55,171 nucleotides of DNA, taken from Streptomyces sp. CB01373 (GTDB taxonomy: Bacteria > Actinomycetota > Actinomycetes > Streptomycetales > Streptomycetaceae). Below, one piece after another: positions 1 through 9,717 of the stretch. The notes beneath the pieces are model-generated. The model ran no database searches, was not told the origin of the DNA, and worked only from the letters and a program-made list of their open reading frames with translations. The stretch lies in contig NZ_NNBK01000029.1 of assembly GCF_002803075.1 (NCBI RefSeq), positions 22,974 through 78,144 on the forward strand, in the 5' to 3' direction. A program made the position numbers and the translations under genes. Position 1 is the stretch's first letter. The number at the start of each line of letters is the position of its first letter.

Positions 1-453
<453 letters not shown>

Positions 454-471
454 GCGCCGCCCGTACCAGGA

Positions 472-505
472 CCGTGCCCGGCACCGACGACGGTGCCGGG
501 CACGG
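472..505 (+). terminator. Intrinsic hairpin after XylH-type permease
   Basis: A perfect 15-bp stem (CCGTGCCCGGCACCG, 472-486, against 491-505) closes an ACGA tetraloop 18 bases after the permease stop. There is no U-tract, as is common for Streptomyces terminators. It separates the transporter operon from dxs. Confidence 0.8.
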
Positions 506-644
506 CCGTGTCTGACAGTCCTTTCGGTGGGTACCGCCGTTCGCGTGACATGCGACCCCCATCCCGGACACCGGGCGCTCGAACGGAACATTAGACTCGA
601 CGAGCCCGGCAACAGCTCGATCAGCTCTACGCAAGGAGGCACGG

Positions 645-2582
645 GTGCCGCTGCTGACCCGCATCAGGGGACCGCGCGATCTGGACCGGCTCAGCCTGGA
701 GGAGCTGGACCAGCTTGCGCAGGAGATCCGGACCTTCCTCGTCACCGAGGTCTCCAAGACCGGCGGCCACCTCGGCCCCAACCTGGGTGTGGTGGAGCTG
801 ACCATCGCCCTGCACCGCGTCTTCCAGTCGCCGAAGGACAAGGTGCTGTGGGACACGGGCCACCAGTCCTACGTGCACAAGCTGCTCACCGGCCGCCAGG
901 ACTTCTCCAAGCTGAAGATGAAGGGCGGCCTGTCCGGCTACCCCTCGCAGGCCGAGTCCGAGCACGACGTCATCGAGAACAGCCACGCCTCGACCGTGCT
1001 GGGCTGGGCCGACGGCATCGCCAAGGCCAACCAGCTCCTTGAGCGGGACAGCCACGTCGCCGCGGTCATCGGTGACGGCGCACTGACCGGCGGCATGGCC
1101 TGGGAGGCGCTGAACAACATCGCCGACGCCAAGGACCGCCCGCTCGTCATCGTCGTCAACGACAACGAGCGCTCCTACGCCCCGACCATCGGCGGCCTCG
1201 CCAACCACCTGGCGACCCTGCGCACCACCGACGGCTACGAGCGCTTCCTGGCCCGCACCCGTGAGGTGCTCGAGCGCACCCCGGTCGTCGGCAGACCGCT
1301 GTACGAGACCCTGCACGGCGCCAAGAAGGGCCTGAAGGACTTCATCGCCCCGCAGGGCATGTTCGAGGACCTGGGCCTGAAGTACGTGGGCCCCATCGAC
1401 GGCCACGACATCGAGGCCCTGGAGTCGGCGCTGGCCCGCGCCAAGCGGTTCGGCGGTCCCGTCATCGTGCACTGCCTCACCGAGAAGGGCCGCGGCTACC
1501 AGCCCGCCCTCCAGGACGAGGCCGACCGCTTCCACGCCGTGGGGAAGATCCACCCCGACACCGGGCTGCCGATCGCCACCTCCGGCGCCGACTGGACCTC
1601 CGTCTTCGGTGACGAGATGGTCAGGCTCGGCAAGGAGCGGAAGGACATCGTCGCCATCACCGCGGCCATGCTCCAGCCGGTCGGCCTGGACAAGTTCGCC
1701 AAGGCCTTCCCGGACCGCGTCTACGACGTCGGCATCGCCGAGCAGCACGGCGCAGTCTCCGCGGCCGGTCTCGCCCACGCCGGGGTGCACCCTGTCTTCG
1801 CCGTCTACGCCACCTTCCTCAACCGCGCCTTCGACCAGGTCCTGATGGACGTGGCCCTGCACAAGTGCGGGGTCACCTTCGTCCTGGACCGGGCCGGTGT
1901 CACCGGCACCGACGGCGCCTCCCACAACGGCATGTGGGACATGTCGATCCTTCAGGTCGTCCCGGGGCTGCGGCTGGCCGCCCCGCGCGACGCCGACCAG
2001 GTCCGCGCCCAGCTCCGCGAGGCCGTCGAGGTCGAGGACGCGCCGACCGTGGTCCGCTTCTCCAAGGGCGCCGTCGGTCCCGCCGTACCCGCGGTGGGCC
2101 GCGTCGGCGGCATGGACGTGCTGCGCGAGCCCGGCACCGAGACCCCGGACGTCCTGCTCGTCTCCGTAGGCGCCCTGGCCCCGATGTGTCTCGAGGTGGC
2201 CACGCTCCTCGACAAGCAGGGCATCACCACCACCGTCGTCGACCCGCGCTGGGTCAAGCCCGTCGACGATGCCATGGCGCCGCTCGCCGCGCGGCACCGC
2301 GTGGTCGTCACCGTCGAGGACAACTCCCGTGTCGGCGGTGTCGGCTCGGCGATCGCCCAGGCCCTGCGGGACGCGGGCGTCGACGTGCCGCTGCGCGACT
2401 TCGGCATTCCGCCGCGCTTCCTCGACCACGCCTCCCGCAATGAGGTGCTGGTGGAGATCGGGCTGACCGCGCCGGACATCGCCCGTCAGGTCACGGGCCT
2501 GGTCTCCAAGCTGGACGGCCGGTTCGAGCGGCCGGAGGCCGAGACGGGGGTCGACGCGGCGGTGCAGTCCGCGCGCGACTGA
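645..2582 (+). CDS. dxs: 1-deoxy-D-xylulose-5-phosphate synthase
   Basis: Condenses pyruvate and glyceraldehyde 3-phosphate to DXP, the first step of the MEP isoprenoid route, also feeding thiamine and pyridoxal synthesis; cytosolic, thiamine-diphosphate dependent. At 645 residues it has the usual length. Seen are the N-terminal GHQSYVHKLLTGR block, the ThDP/Mg motif GDGALTGGMAWEALNN near residues 143-158, the pyrimidine-binding domain with the catalytic Glu in IAEQHGAVSAAGLA (about residue 366), and the C-terminal transketolase domain ending near DFGIPPRFLDH. The GTG start at 645 is chosen because AAGGAGG lies just upstream at about 630. It stands alone between two strong hairpins, so it is probably monocistronic. 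Many Streptomyces carry two dxs copies, so this need not be the only one. Confidence 0.97.
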   Translation: MPLLTRIRGPRDLDRLSLEELDQLAQEIRTFLVTEVSKTGGHLGPNLGVVELTIALHRVFQSPKDKVLWDTGHQSYVHKLLTGRQDFSKLKMKGGLSGYPSQAESEHDVIENSHASTVLGWADGIAKANQLLERDSHVAAVIGDGALTGGMAWEALNNIADAKDRPLVIVVNDNERSYAPTIGGLANHLATLRTTDGYERFLARTREVLERTPVVGRPLYETLHGAKKGLKDFIAPQGMFEDLGLKYVGPIDGHDIEALESALARAKRFGGPVIVHCLTEKGRGYQPALQDEADRFHAVGKIHPDTGLPIATSGADWTSVFGDEMVRLGKERKDIVAITAAMLQPVGLDKFAKAFPDRVYDVGIAEQHGAVSAAGLAHAGVHPVFAVYATFLNRAFDQVLMDVALHKCGVTFVLDRAGVTGTDGASHNGMWDMSILQVVPGLRLAAPRDADQVRAQLREAVEVEDAPTVVRFSKGAVGPAVPAVGRVGGMDVLREPGTETPDVLLVSVGALAPMCLEVATLLDKQGITTTVVDPRWVKPVDDAMAPLAARHRVVVTVEDNSRVGGVGSAIAQALRDAGVDVPLRDFGIPPRFLDHASRNEVLVEIGLTAPDIARQVTGLVSKLDGRFERPEAETGVDAAVQSARD

Positions 2583-2606
2583 CCACCGGGACCTCCCCGA
2601 CGCGGT

Positions 2607-2651
2607 ACGGGCCGGTCGCTCCCCCTCTTACGGGTGGCGCGACCGGCCCGT
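2607..2651 (+). terminator. Hairpin after dxs
   Basis: ACGGGCCGGTCGC (2607-2619) pairs perfectly with GCGACCGGCCCGT (2639-2651) across a 19-base loop, 24 bases past the dxs stop. Confidence 0.7.
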
Positions 2652-2755
2652 CTGCGTGAACCTGCGAGTGCCGGGGCATACGCATCCCCAGCTCTCTCGA
2701 TCATGCCGAGCAGTGGCGAGCCGGGTCGAGGACGACAAGCAGGGGAGGTCACGCC

Positions 2756-4267
2756 GTGAGCAGCACGCTCTTTCGGACCAAGAACGTCGAGCAGTCGATC
2801 CAGGACACCGAGGAACCCGAGCACGCGCTCAGAAAATCCCTGTCCGCCCTCGATCTGACGGTCTTCGGCGTCGGCGTCATCATCGGCACCGGCATCTTCG
2901 TCCTCACCGGCACGGCGGCCAGGAACACCGCCGGCCCCGCCGTCTCCCTGTCCTTCGTCGTCGCCGGTGTGGTCTGCGCGCTCGCCGCGCTGTGCTACGC
3001 GGAGTTCGCCTCCACGGTGCCGGTGGCCGGCTCCGCCTACACCTTCTCCTACGCCTCGCTCGGCGAGTTCCCCGCCTGGATCATCGGCTGGGACCTGGTC
3101 CTCGAACTCGCGCTCGGCACGGCGGTGGTCGCCGTCGGATGGTCCGGCTACATCCACTCGCTGCTCGACAACGCGGGCTGGCACCTGCCCGAATACCTCA
3201 GCGGGCGTGACACGGCGTCCGGCTTCGGCTTCGACATCCTCGCCGCCCTTCTGGTCCTGGTCATCACCGTCATCCTCGTACTCGGCATGAAGCTCTCCGC
3301 GCGGGTCACCTCGGTCGTCGTGGCCATCAAGGTGGCCGTCGTGCTCGTGGTGATCATCGCGGGCGCCTTCTTCATCAAGGGCGGCAACTACCACCCGTTC
3401 ATCCCGAGTCCGCAGCCGGTGCCCGCGGGCGGCAACCTCAAGGCACCCCTCATCCAGCTGATGTTCGGCTGGGCGCCCTCGAACTTCGGTGTGATGGGCA
3501 TCTTCACGGCGGCGTCCGTCGTCTTCTTCGCCTTCATCGGCTTCGACGTGGTCGCCACGGCGGCCGAGGAGACCCGCAATCCGCAGCGCGACGTGCCGCG
3601 CGGCATCCTCGGCTCGCTGATCATCTGCACCGTGCTGTACGTCGCCGTGTCGATCGTCGTCACCGGGATGCAGAAGTACAGCGCGCTGTCCGTCGACGCG
3701 CCGCTCGCCGACGCCTTCAAGTCCACCGGGCATCCGTGGTACTCGGGCCTGATCAGCTTCGGCGCGGCCATCGGCCTGACCACCGTGTGCATGATCCTGC
3801 TCCTGGGCCAGGCGCGGGTCTTCTTCGCGATGAGCCGGGACGGACTGCTGCCCCGCTTCTTCTCGCACACCCACCCGCGGTTCCGCACCCCGTACCGGCC
3901 GACCATCCTGCTCGGCGTGATCATCGCCGTCGTCGCGGGGTTCACCAGCCTGAGCGAACTGGCCGAACTCGTGAACATCGGCACCCTGTTCGCGTTCATC
4001 GTCGTCGCGATCAGCGTGATCATCCTGCGCAACACCCGGCCCGACCTGCCCCGCGCCTTCCGCACCCCCTGGGTCCCGGTGATCCCGGCCCTCTCCGTCT
4101 GCGCCTGCCTCTGGCTGATGGTCAACCTCCCCGCCGAGACCTGGCTCCGCTTCGCCATCTGGATGGTCGTCGGCTTCGTCGTGTACTTCCTCTACGGCCG
4201 CAAACACAGCAGGCTCGCCGAACGCCAGGCACAGGAGCGCCGCACGGCGGGCGGCGGCACCTCCTAG
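2756..4267 (+). CDS. APC-family amino acid permease
   Basis: A 503-residue polytopic membrane protein with about 12 predicted helices, of the amino acid-polyamine-organocation family. The first helix carries the signature VFGVGVIIGTGIFVLTG, and helix 6 the FFAFIGFDVVATAAEE block; the latter, followed by NPQRDVPRGI, is typical of the cationic amino-acid transporter branch (YfnA/YhdG-like). The substrate is therefore probably a basic or broad-range amino acid, but this cannot be read from sequence alone. The GTG start at 2756 has GGGGAGG about 9 bases upstream. It is single, between the dxs hairpin and the palindrome at 4284. Confidence 0.9.
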   Translation: MSSTLFRTKNVEQSIQDTEEPEHALRKSLSALDLTVFGVGVIIGTGIFVLTGTAARNTAGPAVSLSFVVAGVVCALAALCYAEFASTVPVAGSAYTFSYASLGEFPAWIIGWDLVLELALGTAVVAVGWSGYIHSLLDNAGWHLPEYLSGRDTASGFGFDILAALLVLVITVILVLGMKLSARVTSVVVAIKVAVVLVVIIAGAFFIKGGNYHPFIPSPQPVPAGGNLKAPLIQLMFGWAPSNFGVMGIFTAASVVFFAFIGFDVVATAAEETRNPQRDVPRGILGSLIICTVLYVAVSIVVTGMQKYSALSVDAPLADAFKSTGHPWYSGLISFGAAIGLTTVCMILLLGQARVFFAMSRDGLLPRFFSHTHPRFRTPYRPTILLGVIIAVVAGFTSLSELAELVNIGTLFAFIVVAISVIILRNTRPDLPRAFRTPWVPVIPALSVCACLWLMVNLPAETWLRFAIWMVVGFVVYFLYGRKHSRLAERQAQERRTAGGGTS

Positions 4268-4283
4268 GGTCTTTCGCTGCCGG

Positions 4284-4323
4284 ACGGGCCCGGGTTCCTC
4301 GTCGACGAGGAACCCGGGCCCGT
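4284..4323. terminator. 40-bp perfect palindrome, probable bidirectional terminator
   Basis: A perfect dyad: 4284-4303 is the exact reverse complement of 4304-4323 (arm begins ACGGGCCCGGGTTCC). It is followed by TTTTCTG, giving a classical hairpin plus short T-run 16 bases after the permease gene. Confidence 0.85.
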
Positions 4324-4369
4324 TTTCTGTGGGCGCGAGAACAACCGGAGTTCGTCTTCCCGACAACCG

Positions 4370-4422
4370 TTGACTATGGACATCCCTGTACCTACGATCT
4401 CGCTTGTCCATGGTTGTCCATA
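4370..4422 (+). promoter_or_regulatory. Promoter and operator of the ribose-type operon
   Basis: TTGACT (4370-4375), a 17-base gap and TACGAT (4393-4398) make a good vegetative-type promoter. TATGGACA (4375-4382) lies in the spacer and is the reverse complement of TGTCCATA (4415-4422). TTGTCCAT occurs twice in tandem downstream of the -10 (4404-4411 and 4414-4421). This is inferred to be an operator, most simply for the GntR/UTRA regulator encoded at the end of the same operon. Confidence 0.65.
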
Positions 4423-4439
4423 CACAAAGCGGTGCGCCC

Positions 4440-5357
4440 ATGAAGATCGCGGTTGTCGGAAGTTATGGAGCCGGCCTCACCATGCGGGTCCCCAAGGCCC
4501 CCGCCGCCGGTGAGACCGTCTCGGGCGGGGTGTTCGATCCCGGCCCCGGCGGCAAGGGCAGCAACCAGGCCATCGCCGCCGCCCGGCTGGGGGCCGAGGT
4601 CTCGCTGCTGACCGCCGTGGGCGACGACGACTTCGGCCGCTCCGCACGTGAGTTGTGGCAGCGCGAAGGGGTCGGCGCCGAGCATGTGCTGACCGCCGGG
4701 GCCCCCACGATGGTCGGCTTCATCCTGGTCGAACCGTCCGGGGAGAACCGCATCGCCATCGCACCGGGCGCCCTGGACGAACTGGACGCCGCTGCCGTCG
4801 AACCCTTCCGCGCCGAGATCGCCTCCGCCGACATCCTGGTCGTGTCGATGGAGATCCCCGAGGAGGCCGTGGCCGCCGCGCTCCGCCTGGGCCGTGAGAC
4901 CGGTACGCGGACCCTGCTGAACCCCGCCCCCGCCCGTCCGCTTCCCGACGAGTGCTGGCCGCTCATCGACGTGATCACGCCGAACCAGACGGAGGCGCCC
5001 GTCCTCCTCGGCCTCGGTGAGGGGCACGGGCTCAGCGACGAGGAACTGGTCCACGCCCTGCGGGAACGCACCGGGGGCGCCGCCGTCCTCACCCGGGGTG
5101 GCGAGGGCGCCCTGATCGCCCAGGCCTCCGGGGTGACCGCGGTGCCACCGCACCCGGCCGGGACGGTCGTCGACACCACGGGCGCCGGCGACTCCTTCAC
5201 CGCCGCCCTCGCCGTCGCCCTCGCCGAAGGGCAGCCCCTCGACCGCGCGGCCCGGTTCGCCGCCGCTGCGGGCGCCCACACCGTGACGATCGCGGGCGTC
5301 GTCCCCGCCCTGCCCACCCGAGACCAGCTGAACGCCCGGATTGGAAGAACCCCGTGA
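4440..5357 (+). CDS. rbsK: Ribokinase-family (PfkB) sugar kinase
   Basis: Phosphorylates the imported pentose (ribose or deoxyribose) with ATP in the cytosol. The 305-residue length is typical. Seen are the PfkB N-terminal signature GGKGSNQAIAAARLGA, the NPAPARPLP strand, the TPNQTEA motif before the lid, and the C-terminal DTTGAGDSF with catalytic Asp near residue 251. The ATG at 4440 is preferred over an in-frame ATG at 4404, because homologues begin right at MKIAVVGSYG and 4404 lies inside the operator repeats. The stop overlaps the permease start by GTGA. The partner enzymes RbsD and DeoC make ribose or 2-deoxyribose the best substrate guesses. Confidence 0.88.
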   Translation: MKIAVVGSYGAGLTMRVPKAPAAGETVSGGVFDPGPGGKGSNQAIAAARLGAEVSLLTAVGDDDFGRSARELWQREGVGAEHVLTAGAPTMVGFILVEPSGENRIAIAPGALDELDAAAVEPFRAEIASADILVVSMEIPEEAVAAALRLGRETGTRTLLNPAPARPLPDECWPLIDVITPNQTEAPVLLGLGEGHGLSDEELVHALRERTGGAAVLTRGGEGALIAQASGVTAVPPHPAGTVVDTTGAGDSFTAALAVALAEGQPLDRAARFAAAAGAHTVTIAGVVPALPTRDQLNARIGRTP

Positions 5358-6391
5358 CCTCGACGACCTCGAAACCCCCGACCGCCGCGGCGCCGTCGGC
5401 CACCGGATCGGCACGACAGGCCCCGCTCGCGTTGCGCAGGCTGCTGCACGCACGCGAGGCCGGCGTCTTCGCCGCGCTCGTCCTGCTCTTCCTGCTGGGC
5501 ACCGTGCTCTCGCCGACCTTCGCCCAGTCCGACAACCTGCTCTCGGTGGGGCAGCAGATCGCGCAGATCGGCATCATGGCCGTCGGTGCGACCTTCGTGA
5601 TCCTCAACGGCGAGATCGACCTCTCGGTCGGCTCGACCTATGCCCTGTCCGCGATCTCCACCGGCCTGCTCATCTCGGACGGCTGGAGCTGGCCCGCGGC
5701 CATGCTCGTCGGACTGGCCGTGGGCGCCCTGGCCGGACTGCTCAACGGGCTGGCGGTGGTGGTCCTCGGCGTGCCGTCCTTCATCGTCACCCTCGGCACG
5801 CTCAGCGTCTTCCGCGGTATCGCCCTGCTCATCTCCGACGGGGCCCCGATCTCCCTGAGTTCCTCCCGGCCAGGGGTCGCGGAGTTCAACCTCCTCGGCC
5901 AGGGACGGCTCTTCGGGGTGGTCCCGATGCAGTTCGTCTTCTTCGCCGCCGTCGCCGCCCTCGGCGTGGTGCTGCTGTCCCGCTCCCGCTTCGGCTTCAA
6001 CACCTACGCGGTCGGCGGCAACCAGGAGGCCGCCCGCCTCGTCGGCGTCAACGTCAAGCGGGTCAAGCTCACCGCGTTCGTCCTGTCCGGTTTCACCGCC
6101 GGCCTCGCCGGCGTACTCGGCCTGTCCTTCCTCTCCTATGTGCAGGGCGTGACCGGCCAGGGGCTGGAACTCACCGTCATCTCCGCCGTCATCATCGGCG
6201 GCGCTGCCCTCTTCGGCGGCTCCGGGACCATGTGGGGCACCGTCATCGGCGTCGCCTTCATCGGCCTGCTCCAGAACATCCTGAACATCAAGGGCATCTC
6301 CTCCTTCTGGCAGACCGTGGTCACCGGTCTCGTCATCGTCGCCGCCGTCGCGGCCGACACCTGGCAGCGCAAGCGCAAGACCCGCGCCTGA
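5354..6391 (+). CDS. rbsC: Ribose-type ABC transporter permease
   Basis: Forms the membrane channel of a pentose importer. It has 345 residues, with an N-terminal cytoplasmic extension of about 35 residues and then 8-10 hydrophobic helices. The family blocks LNGEIDLSVGS, VGGNQEAARLVGVNVKRVK and VIIGGAALFGGSGTMWGT are clear. The GTG start overlaps the kinase stop (GTGA), indicating translational coupling. The gene lies between the kinase and the binding protein; the order kinase-permease-binding protein-ATPase differs from the E. coli rbsDACBK order. Confidence 0.93.
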   Translation: MTSTTSKPPTAAAPSATGSARQAPLALRRLLHAREAGVFAALVLLFLLGTVLSPTFAQSDNLLSVGQQIAQIGIMAVGATFVILNGEIDLSVGSTYALSAISTGLLISDGWSWPAAMLVGLAVGALAGLLNGLAVVVLGVPSFIVTLGTLSVFRGIALLISDGAPISLSSSRPGVAEFNLLGQGRLFGVVPMQFVFFAAVAALGVVLLSRSRFGFNTYAVGGNQEAARLVGVNVKRVKLTAFVLSGFTAGLAGVLGLSFLSYVQGVTGQGLELTVISAVIIGGAALFGGSGTMWGTVIGVAFIGLLQNILNIKGISSFWQTVVTGLVIVAAVAADTWQRKRKTRA

Positions 6392-6451
6392 CCGCCGCCC
6401 GCTTCCCACCTCACGCAGACGCAGACCCACGGACACGACAAGGGAGTCACG

Positions 6452-7477
6452 ATGTCCCCGCGCACCCTCCTCAGATCCCTCGTCGCCGCGACGGCCGCCG
6501 CCGCGGCTCTCAGCCTCACCGCGTGCGGCGCCGTCACCGCCGGCGACTCAGCCGGCTCGAGCGACGGCTCCTTCAAGCTCGCCCCGTACATCCAGCAGCG
6601 GGTCGACGACCACAAGCCGATGCGCATCAAGCTGAGCTACCACGACCCGTCCCTCGCCTTCGCGACGCCGATCAGCTCGGGCATGAAACGGGCCGGCAAG
6701 GAACTCGGGGCCGACGTCTCCCTCATAGGCCCCACCGGCGGCGACGCCGCCAAGCAGGTCTCCGAGATCCAGACGCTCATCCAGCAGAAGGCCGTGGACG
6801 GGCTCGCCGTCTCCTCCGCCTCCAGCGACGCGCTGAAGCCGGTCATCAGCCAGGCCTACAAGGCGGGCATCCCGATCATCTCGTTCAACACCGACAACCC
6901 CGACTCCCAGCAGATGGGCTTCGTCGGCCAGGACCTCAAGGCCTCCGGCAAGGCCGAGGCCGAACAACTGCTCAAGGACCTCAAGGGCACCGGCAAGGGC
7001 AAGTCCGTCGTCGTCTTCTCCGTGGACACCGGCGCCGGCTGGTCGCACGACCGGTTCAACGGCTTCAAGGAGGGCCTCGTCGACAGCGATCTGAAGGTCG
7101 TCGGACCGGTGAACGTCGGCAACGAGCCCAACGCCGCCTACAACACCGTCGAGTCCACCATGTCCGGCCAGTCCGGTGTCGTGGCCGTCGCCGGGCTCGA
7201 CTGCTGCTCGACCACGGCCGCCGCCAAGTGGGTGGCCCAGTCCGGACGAGCCGACGCCATCACCATGGGCGGCTTCGACCTGCTCACCCAGACCGCCGAA
7301 TACATTGACCGCGGGGTCCTGGACTTCACCATCAGCCAGAACCCGTCCGAGCAGGGCTACCAGGCGGTCAAGGTGCTGTACGACTTCCTCACCAAGGGCA
7401 CCGAGATCGCCGGTGTGGACACCGGCGCGCAGTTCATCACCCGCAAGAACCTCGACGCCGCGACGGTGGAGGACTGA
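6452..7477 (+). CDS. rbsB: Sugar-binding lipoprotein of ribose-type ABC importer
   Basis: A 341-residue periplasmic-binding-protein-like lipoprotein that captures the sugar outside the membrane. The signal peptide ends in a lipobox (LSLTAC, lipidated Cys about residue 25). The body matches the RbsB/XylF fold: the ISSGMKRAGKELGADV start of the first lobe, the QTLIQQKAVDGLAVSS repeat, the hinge region with FNTDNPDSQQMGFVGQD, and AVAGLDCCSTTAAAKWV in the second lobe. The stop overlaps the ATPase start (ATGA). The ligand is inferred as ribose or deoxyribose from the neighbours. Confidence 0.92.
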   Translation: MSPRTLLRSLVAATAAAAALSLTACGAVTAGDSAGSSDGSFKLAPYIQQRVDDHKPMRIKLSYHDPSLAFATPISSGMKRAGKELGADVSLIGPTGGDAAKQVSEIQTLIQQKAVDGLAVSSASSDALKPVISQAYKAGIPIISFNTDNPDSQQMGFVGQDLKASGKAEAEQLLKDLKGTGKGKSVVVFSVDTGAGWSHDRFNGFKEGLVDSDLKVVGPVNVGNEPNAAYNTVESTMSGQSGVVAVAGLDCCSTTAAAKWVAQSGRADAITMGGFDLLTQTAEYIDRGVLDFTISQNPSEQGYQAVKVLYDFLTKGTEIAGVDTGAQFITRKNLDAATVED

Positions 7478-9045
7478 TGAGCGCCGCCTCACGCGACGCC
7501 GCCACGGGCGGCTCGGCGCCTCCCGGCGGCCCGCCCGCCGCCGTCCCGGCTGTCCGGATCCGCGGTCTGTCCCGCAACTTCGGTCCGGTCCGTGCCCTCG
7601 GCGACGTCTCCTTCGACGTCCCGGCCGGCGAGGTCACCGCCCTGCTGGGGGAGAACGGGGCCGGCAAGTCGACCCTGCTCAAGATCCTGGCCGGCCTCCA
7701 GCCGCCCAGCGACGGTGGTGTCACCGTCTTCGGCGAGGAGGTCACGTCCTTCGACCCGAGCACCATGCTCGGCCGGCACGGCGTCGCGATCGTCCCCCAG
7801 GAGCTGTCGCTGCTGCCCGACCGCAGCGTGGCGGAGAACGTGCTGAGCGGGGTCGAGCCGGGCAACCGCTGGTTCCCCTCCCGGCGCCGCATGCTGGAGC
7901 GCACCACCGAGCTCCTCGCCGAACTCGACCTCAGCCTGGACCCGAACGCCTCTGTACGGACCCTGGACCTGGCCACCCAGCAGCTCATCGTGGTCGCCCG
8001 GTCCATCGCCCGGGGCTGCCGCGTGCTGATCCTGGACGAACCGACGGCCATGCTCACCCCGGCCGAGGCCGACCGGCTGTTCGCCCTGATGGACAAGCTC
8101 AAGGCGGCCGGGACGACCATGCTCTACGTCTCCCACCGCATGCCCGAGGTCTTCCGCCTGGCCGACCACATCCAGGTCCTGCGCGACGGCACCCACGTCG
8201 CGTCCTGGCGGAGTGCGGACACCACCCCCGACCAGGCGGTCGCCGCCATGGTCGGCCGTGAACTGGGCCAGTTCACCCGCCGAGCGGAGCGGAGTGCCGA
8301 GTCCTCCGGCGAACCCATGCTGAAGATACGGGAGTTGAGTGGGCGTCGGCACCATGGCGTCTCCTTCGACCTGCGCCCCGGCGAGATCCTGGGCGTGGCC
8401 GGACTGCCGGACTCCGGCCGGGTGGAGATGCTGCACAACCTCTTCGGCGGGGACCGGGGGACCGGCGGCACCGTGGAACTGCTGGGCAAGCCCTACGAAC
8501 GGCGCGACCCGATCGCCAGCGTCGAACGCCGGCTCGCGTTCGTGCCCGGCGAGCGCCGCGCCCAGGGGCTGCTGACCACCATGAGCGTCGGCGAGAACAT
8601 CGGCGCGCTCACCACGAGGACCTTCAGCCGGTTCGGGCTCGTCCGCCGACGTGCCTTCGACACGAGCGCCGCCGACCAGGCGAAACGGCTGAGAGTCAAG
8701 ACCGCCACCATGAACCAGCCCATCACCAGCCTGTCCGGCGGCAACCAGCAGAAGGCCGTTCTCGGACGCTGGCTGGCGATCAACCCCGATGTGCTGATCC
8801 TCGACGAGCCCACCCGCGGTGTGGACATCGGGGCGAAGGCCGAGATCTACGAGCAGTTGTTCGCGCTCGCCCAGAAGGGCCTGGCGATCCTCTGCTCCTC
8901 CTCCGACCTGCCCGAACTGCTGACCCTGACCGACCGGATCGCCGTGATGAGCGAGGGCCGGCTGGTGGAAATCGTCGACACCGCGGAGGCGACCGAGGAA
9001 TCCATCATGGCCCTCGCGACCGGAGCGATGCCGGCGGCGGCCTGA
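7477..9045 (+). CDS. rbsA: Double-domain sugar ABC transporter ATPase
   Basis: Powers the importer. The 522 residues contain two fused ABC domains, as in RbsA/MglA. The N-terminal domain has a canonical Walker A (GENGAGKST), a weak signature LATQQLIVVARSIARG and Walker B VLILDEPTAM. The C-terminal domain has the usual degenerate P-loop (GLPDSGRVEML), a strong signature LSGGNQQKAVLGRWLA and LILDEPTRGVDIGAK. It overlaps the binding-protein stop by ATGA. The degenerate second P-loop is normal for this family. Confidence 0.94.
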   Translation: MSAASRDAATGGSAPPGGPPAAVPAVRIRGLSRNFGPVRALGDVSFDVPAGEVTALLGENGAGKSTLLKILAGLQPPSDGGVTVFGEEVTSFDPSTMLGRHGVAIVPQELSLLPDRSVAENVLSGVEPGNRWFPSRRRMLERTTELLAELDLSLDPNASVRTLDLATQQLIVVARSIARGCRVLILDEPTAMLTPAEADRLFALMDKLKAAGTTMLYVSHRMPEVFRLADHIQVLRDGTHVASWRSADTTPDQAVAAMVGRELGQFTRRAERSAESSGEPMLKIRELSGRRHHGVSFDLRPGEILGVAGLPDSGRVEMLHNLFGGDRGTGGTVELLGKPYERRDPIASVERRLAFVPGERRAQGLLTTMSVGENIGALTTRTFSRFGLVRRRAFDTSAADQAKRLRVKTATMNQPITSLSGGNQQKAVLGRWLAINPDVLILDEPTRGVDIGAKAEIYEQLFALAQKGLAILCSSSDLPELLTLTDRIAVMSEGRLVEIVDTAEATEESIMALATGAMPAAA

Positions 9046-9090
9046 AAACGCACGGTCCGACCTGCAAGAACCCACCGAAAGGAACCCACC

Positions 9091-9546
9091 GTGAAACGCT
9101 CCGGCATCCTCAACGCCGAACTGAGCGGGGCCCTGGCCACGCTCGGCCACACCGACCTGCTGCTGGTCGTGGACGCCGGCTTCCCCATCCCGCGGGACGC
9201 GCACCGCGTCGATCTCGCCCTCGCCGAGAACCTGCCGGACCTGCGGACGGTGCTCGGGCTGATCGCCGACGAACTGGTCGTCGAGGGCGTGGTCCGGGCC
9301 GAGGACGTCCCCACCCACAACCCCCGGCTGGACGCGTGGCTGCGCGAACGCTTCTCGGACGCCGAGTTCACCACCCGTCCACACGCGGAGGTCCTCGGCG
9401 AACTGGCCCGGCAGGCCAAGGTCGTCGTACGCACCGGGGCCTTCGAACCCTGGGGCAACATCGGCCTGTTCTGCGGCGTCGACGTCCCCAGGTGGTTCGG
9501 CGGCGAGGGCGTCGTCGTCCCGGACCACTACGCGTCCAGGCTCTGA
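9091..9546 (+). CDS. rbsD: RbsD/FucU-family sugar mutarotase (D-ribose pyranase)
   Basis: Interconverts cyclic sugar forms so the kinase receives its preferred anomer; cytosolic. It is 151 residues, close to family size. The diagnostic N-terminus MKRSGILNAELSGALATLGH holds the conserved His (about residue 20), followed by DLLLVVDAGFPIP; the C-terminal TGAFEPWGNIGLFCGV block is also characteristic. The GTG start at 9091 has GAAAGGAACC about 10 bases upstream. Its presence supports a ribose-like substrate. Confidence 0.92.
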   Translation: MKRSGILNAELSGALATLGHTDLLLVVDAGFPIPRDAHRVDLALAENLPDLRTVLGLIADELVVEGVVRAEDVPTHNPRLDAWLRERFSDAEFTTRPHAEVLGELARQAKVVVRTGAFEPWGNIGLFCGVDVPRWFGGEGVVVPDHYASRL

Positions 9547-9717
9547 GCCGCCGCCGGCCTGTACACCGCCCACCGGCCGGTACGCCGCCACGGCTCGTAC
9601 GCGGCCGCCGGACCCCGCGTCCCGGCTCCTGTTTTCCTGCGACGGCCCGTCCGTCGAAAGCACCCGGCGGCCGATTCGCCTGGTGCCCCACCGCCCTCCA
9701 CACAGGGAGATCACTCC

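Noticed and set aside
627..2429. 600-codon minus-strand open frame over dxs
   Set aside because: Shadow of dxs; composition is Gly/Val/Asp/Arg-rich with no domain, and dxs is unambiguous on the other strand.
2486..4441. 651-codon minus-strand frame over the APC permease
   Set aside because: Antisense to a membrane protein gene; highly charged low-complexity translation with no domain.
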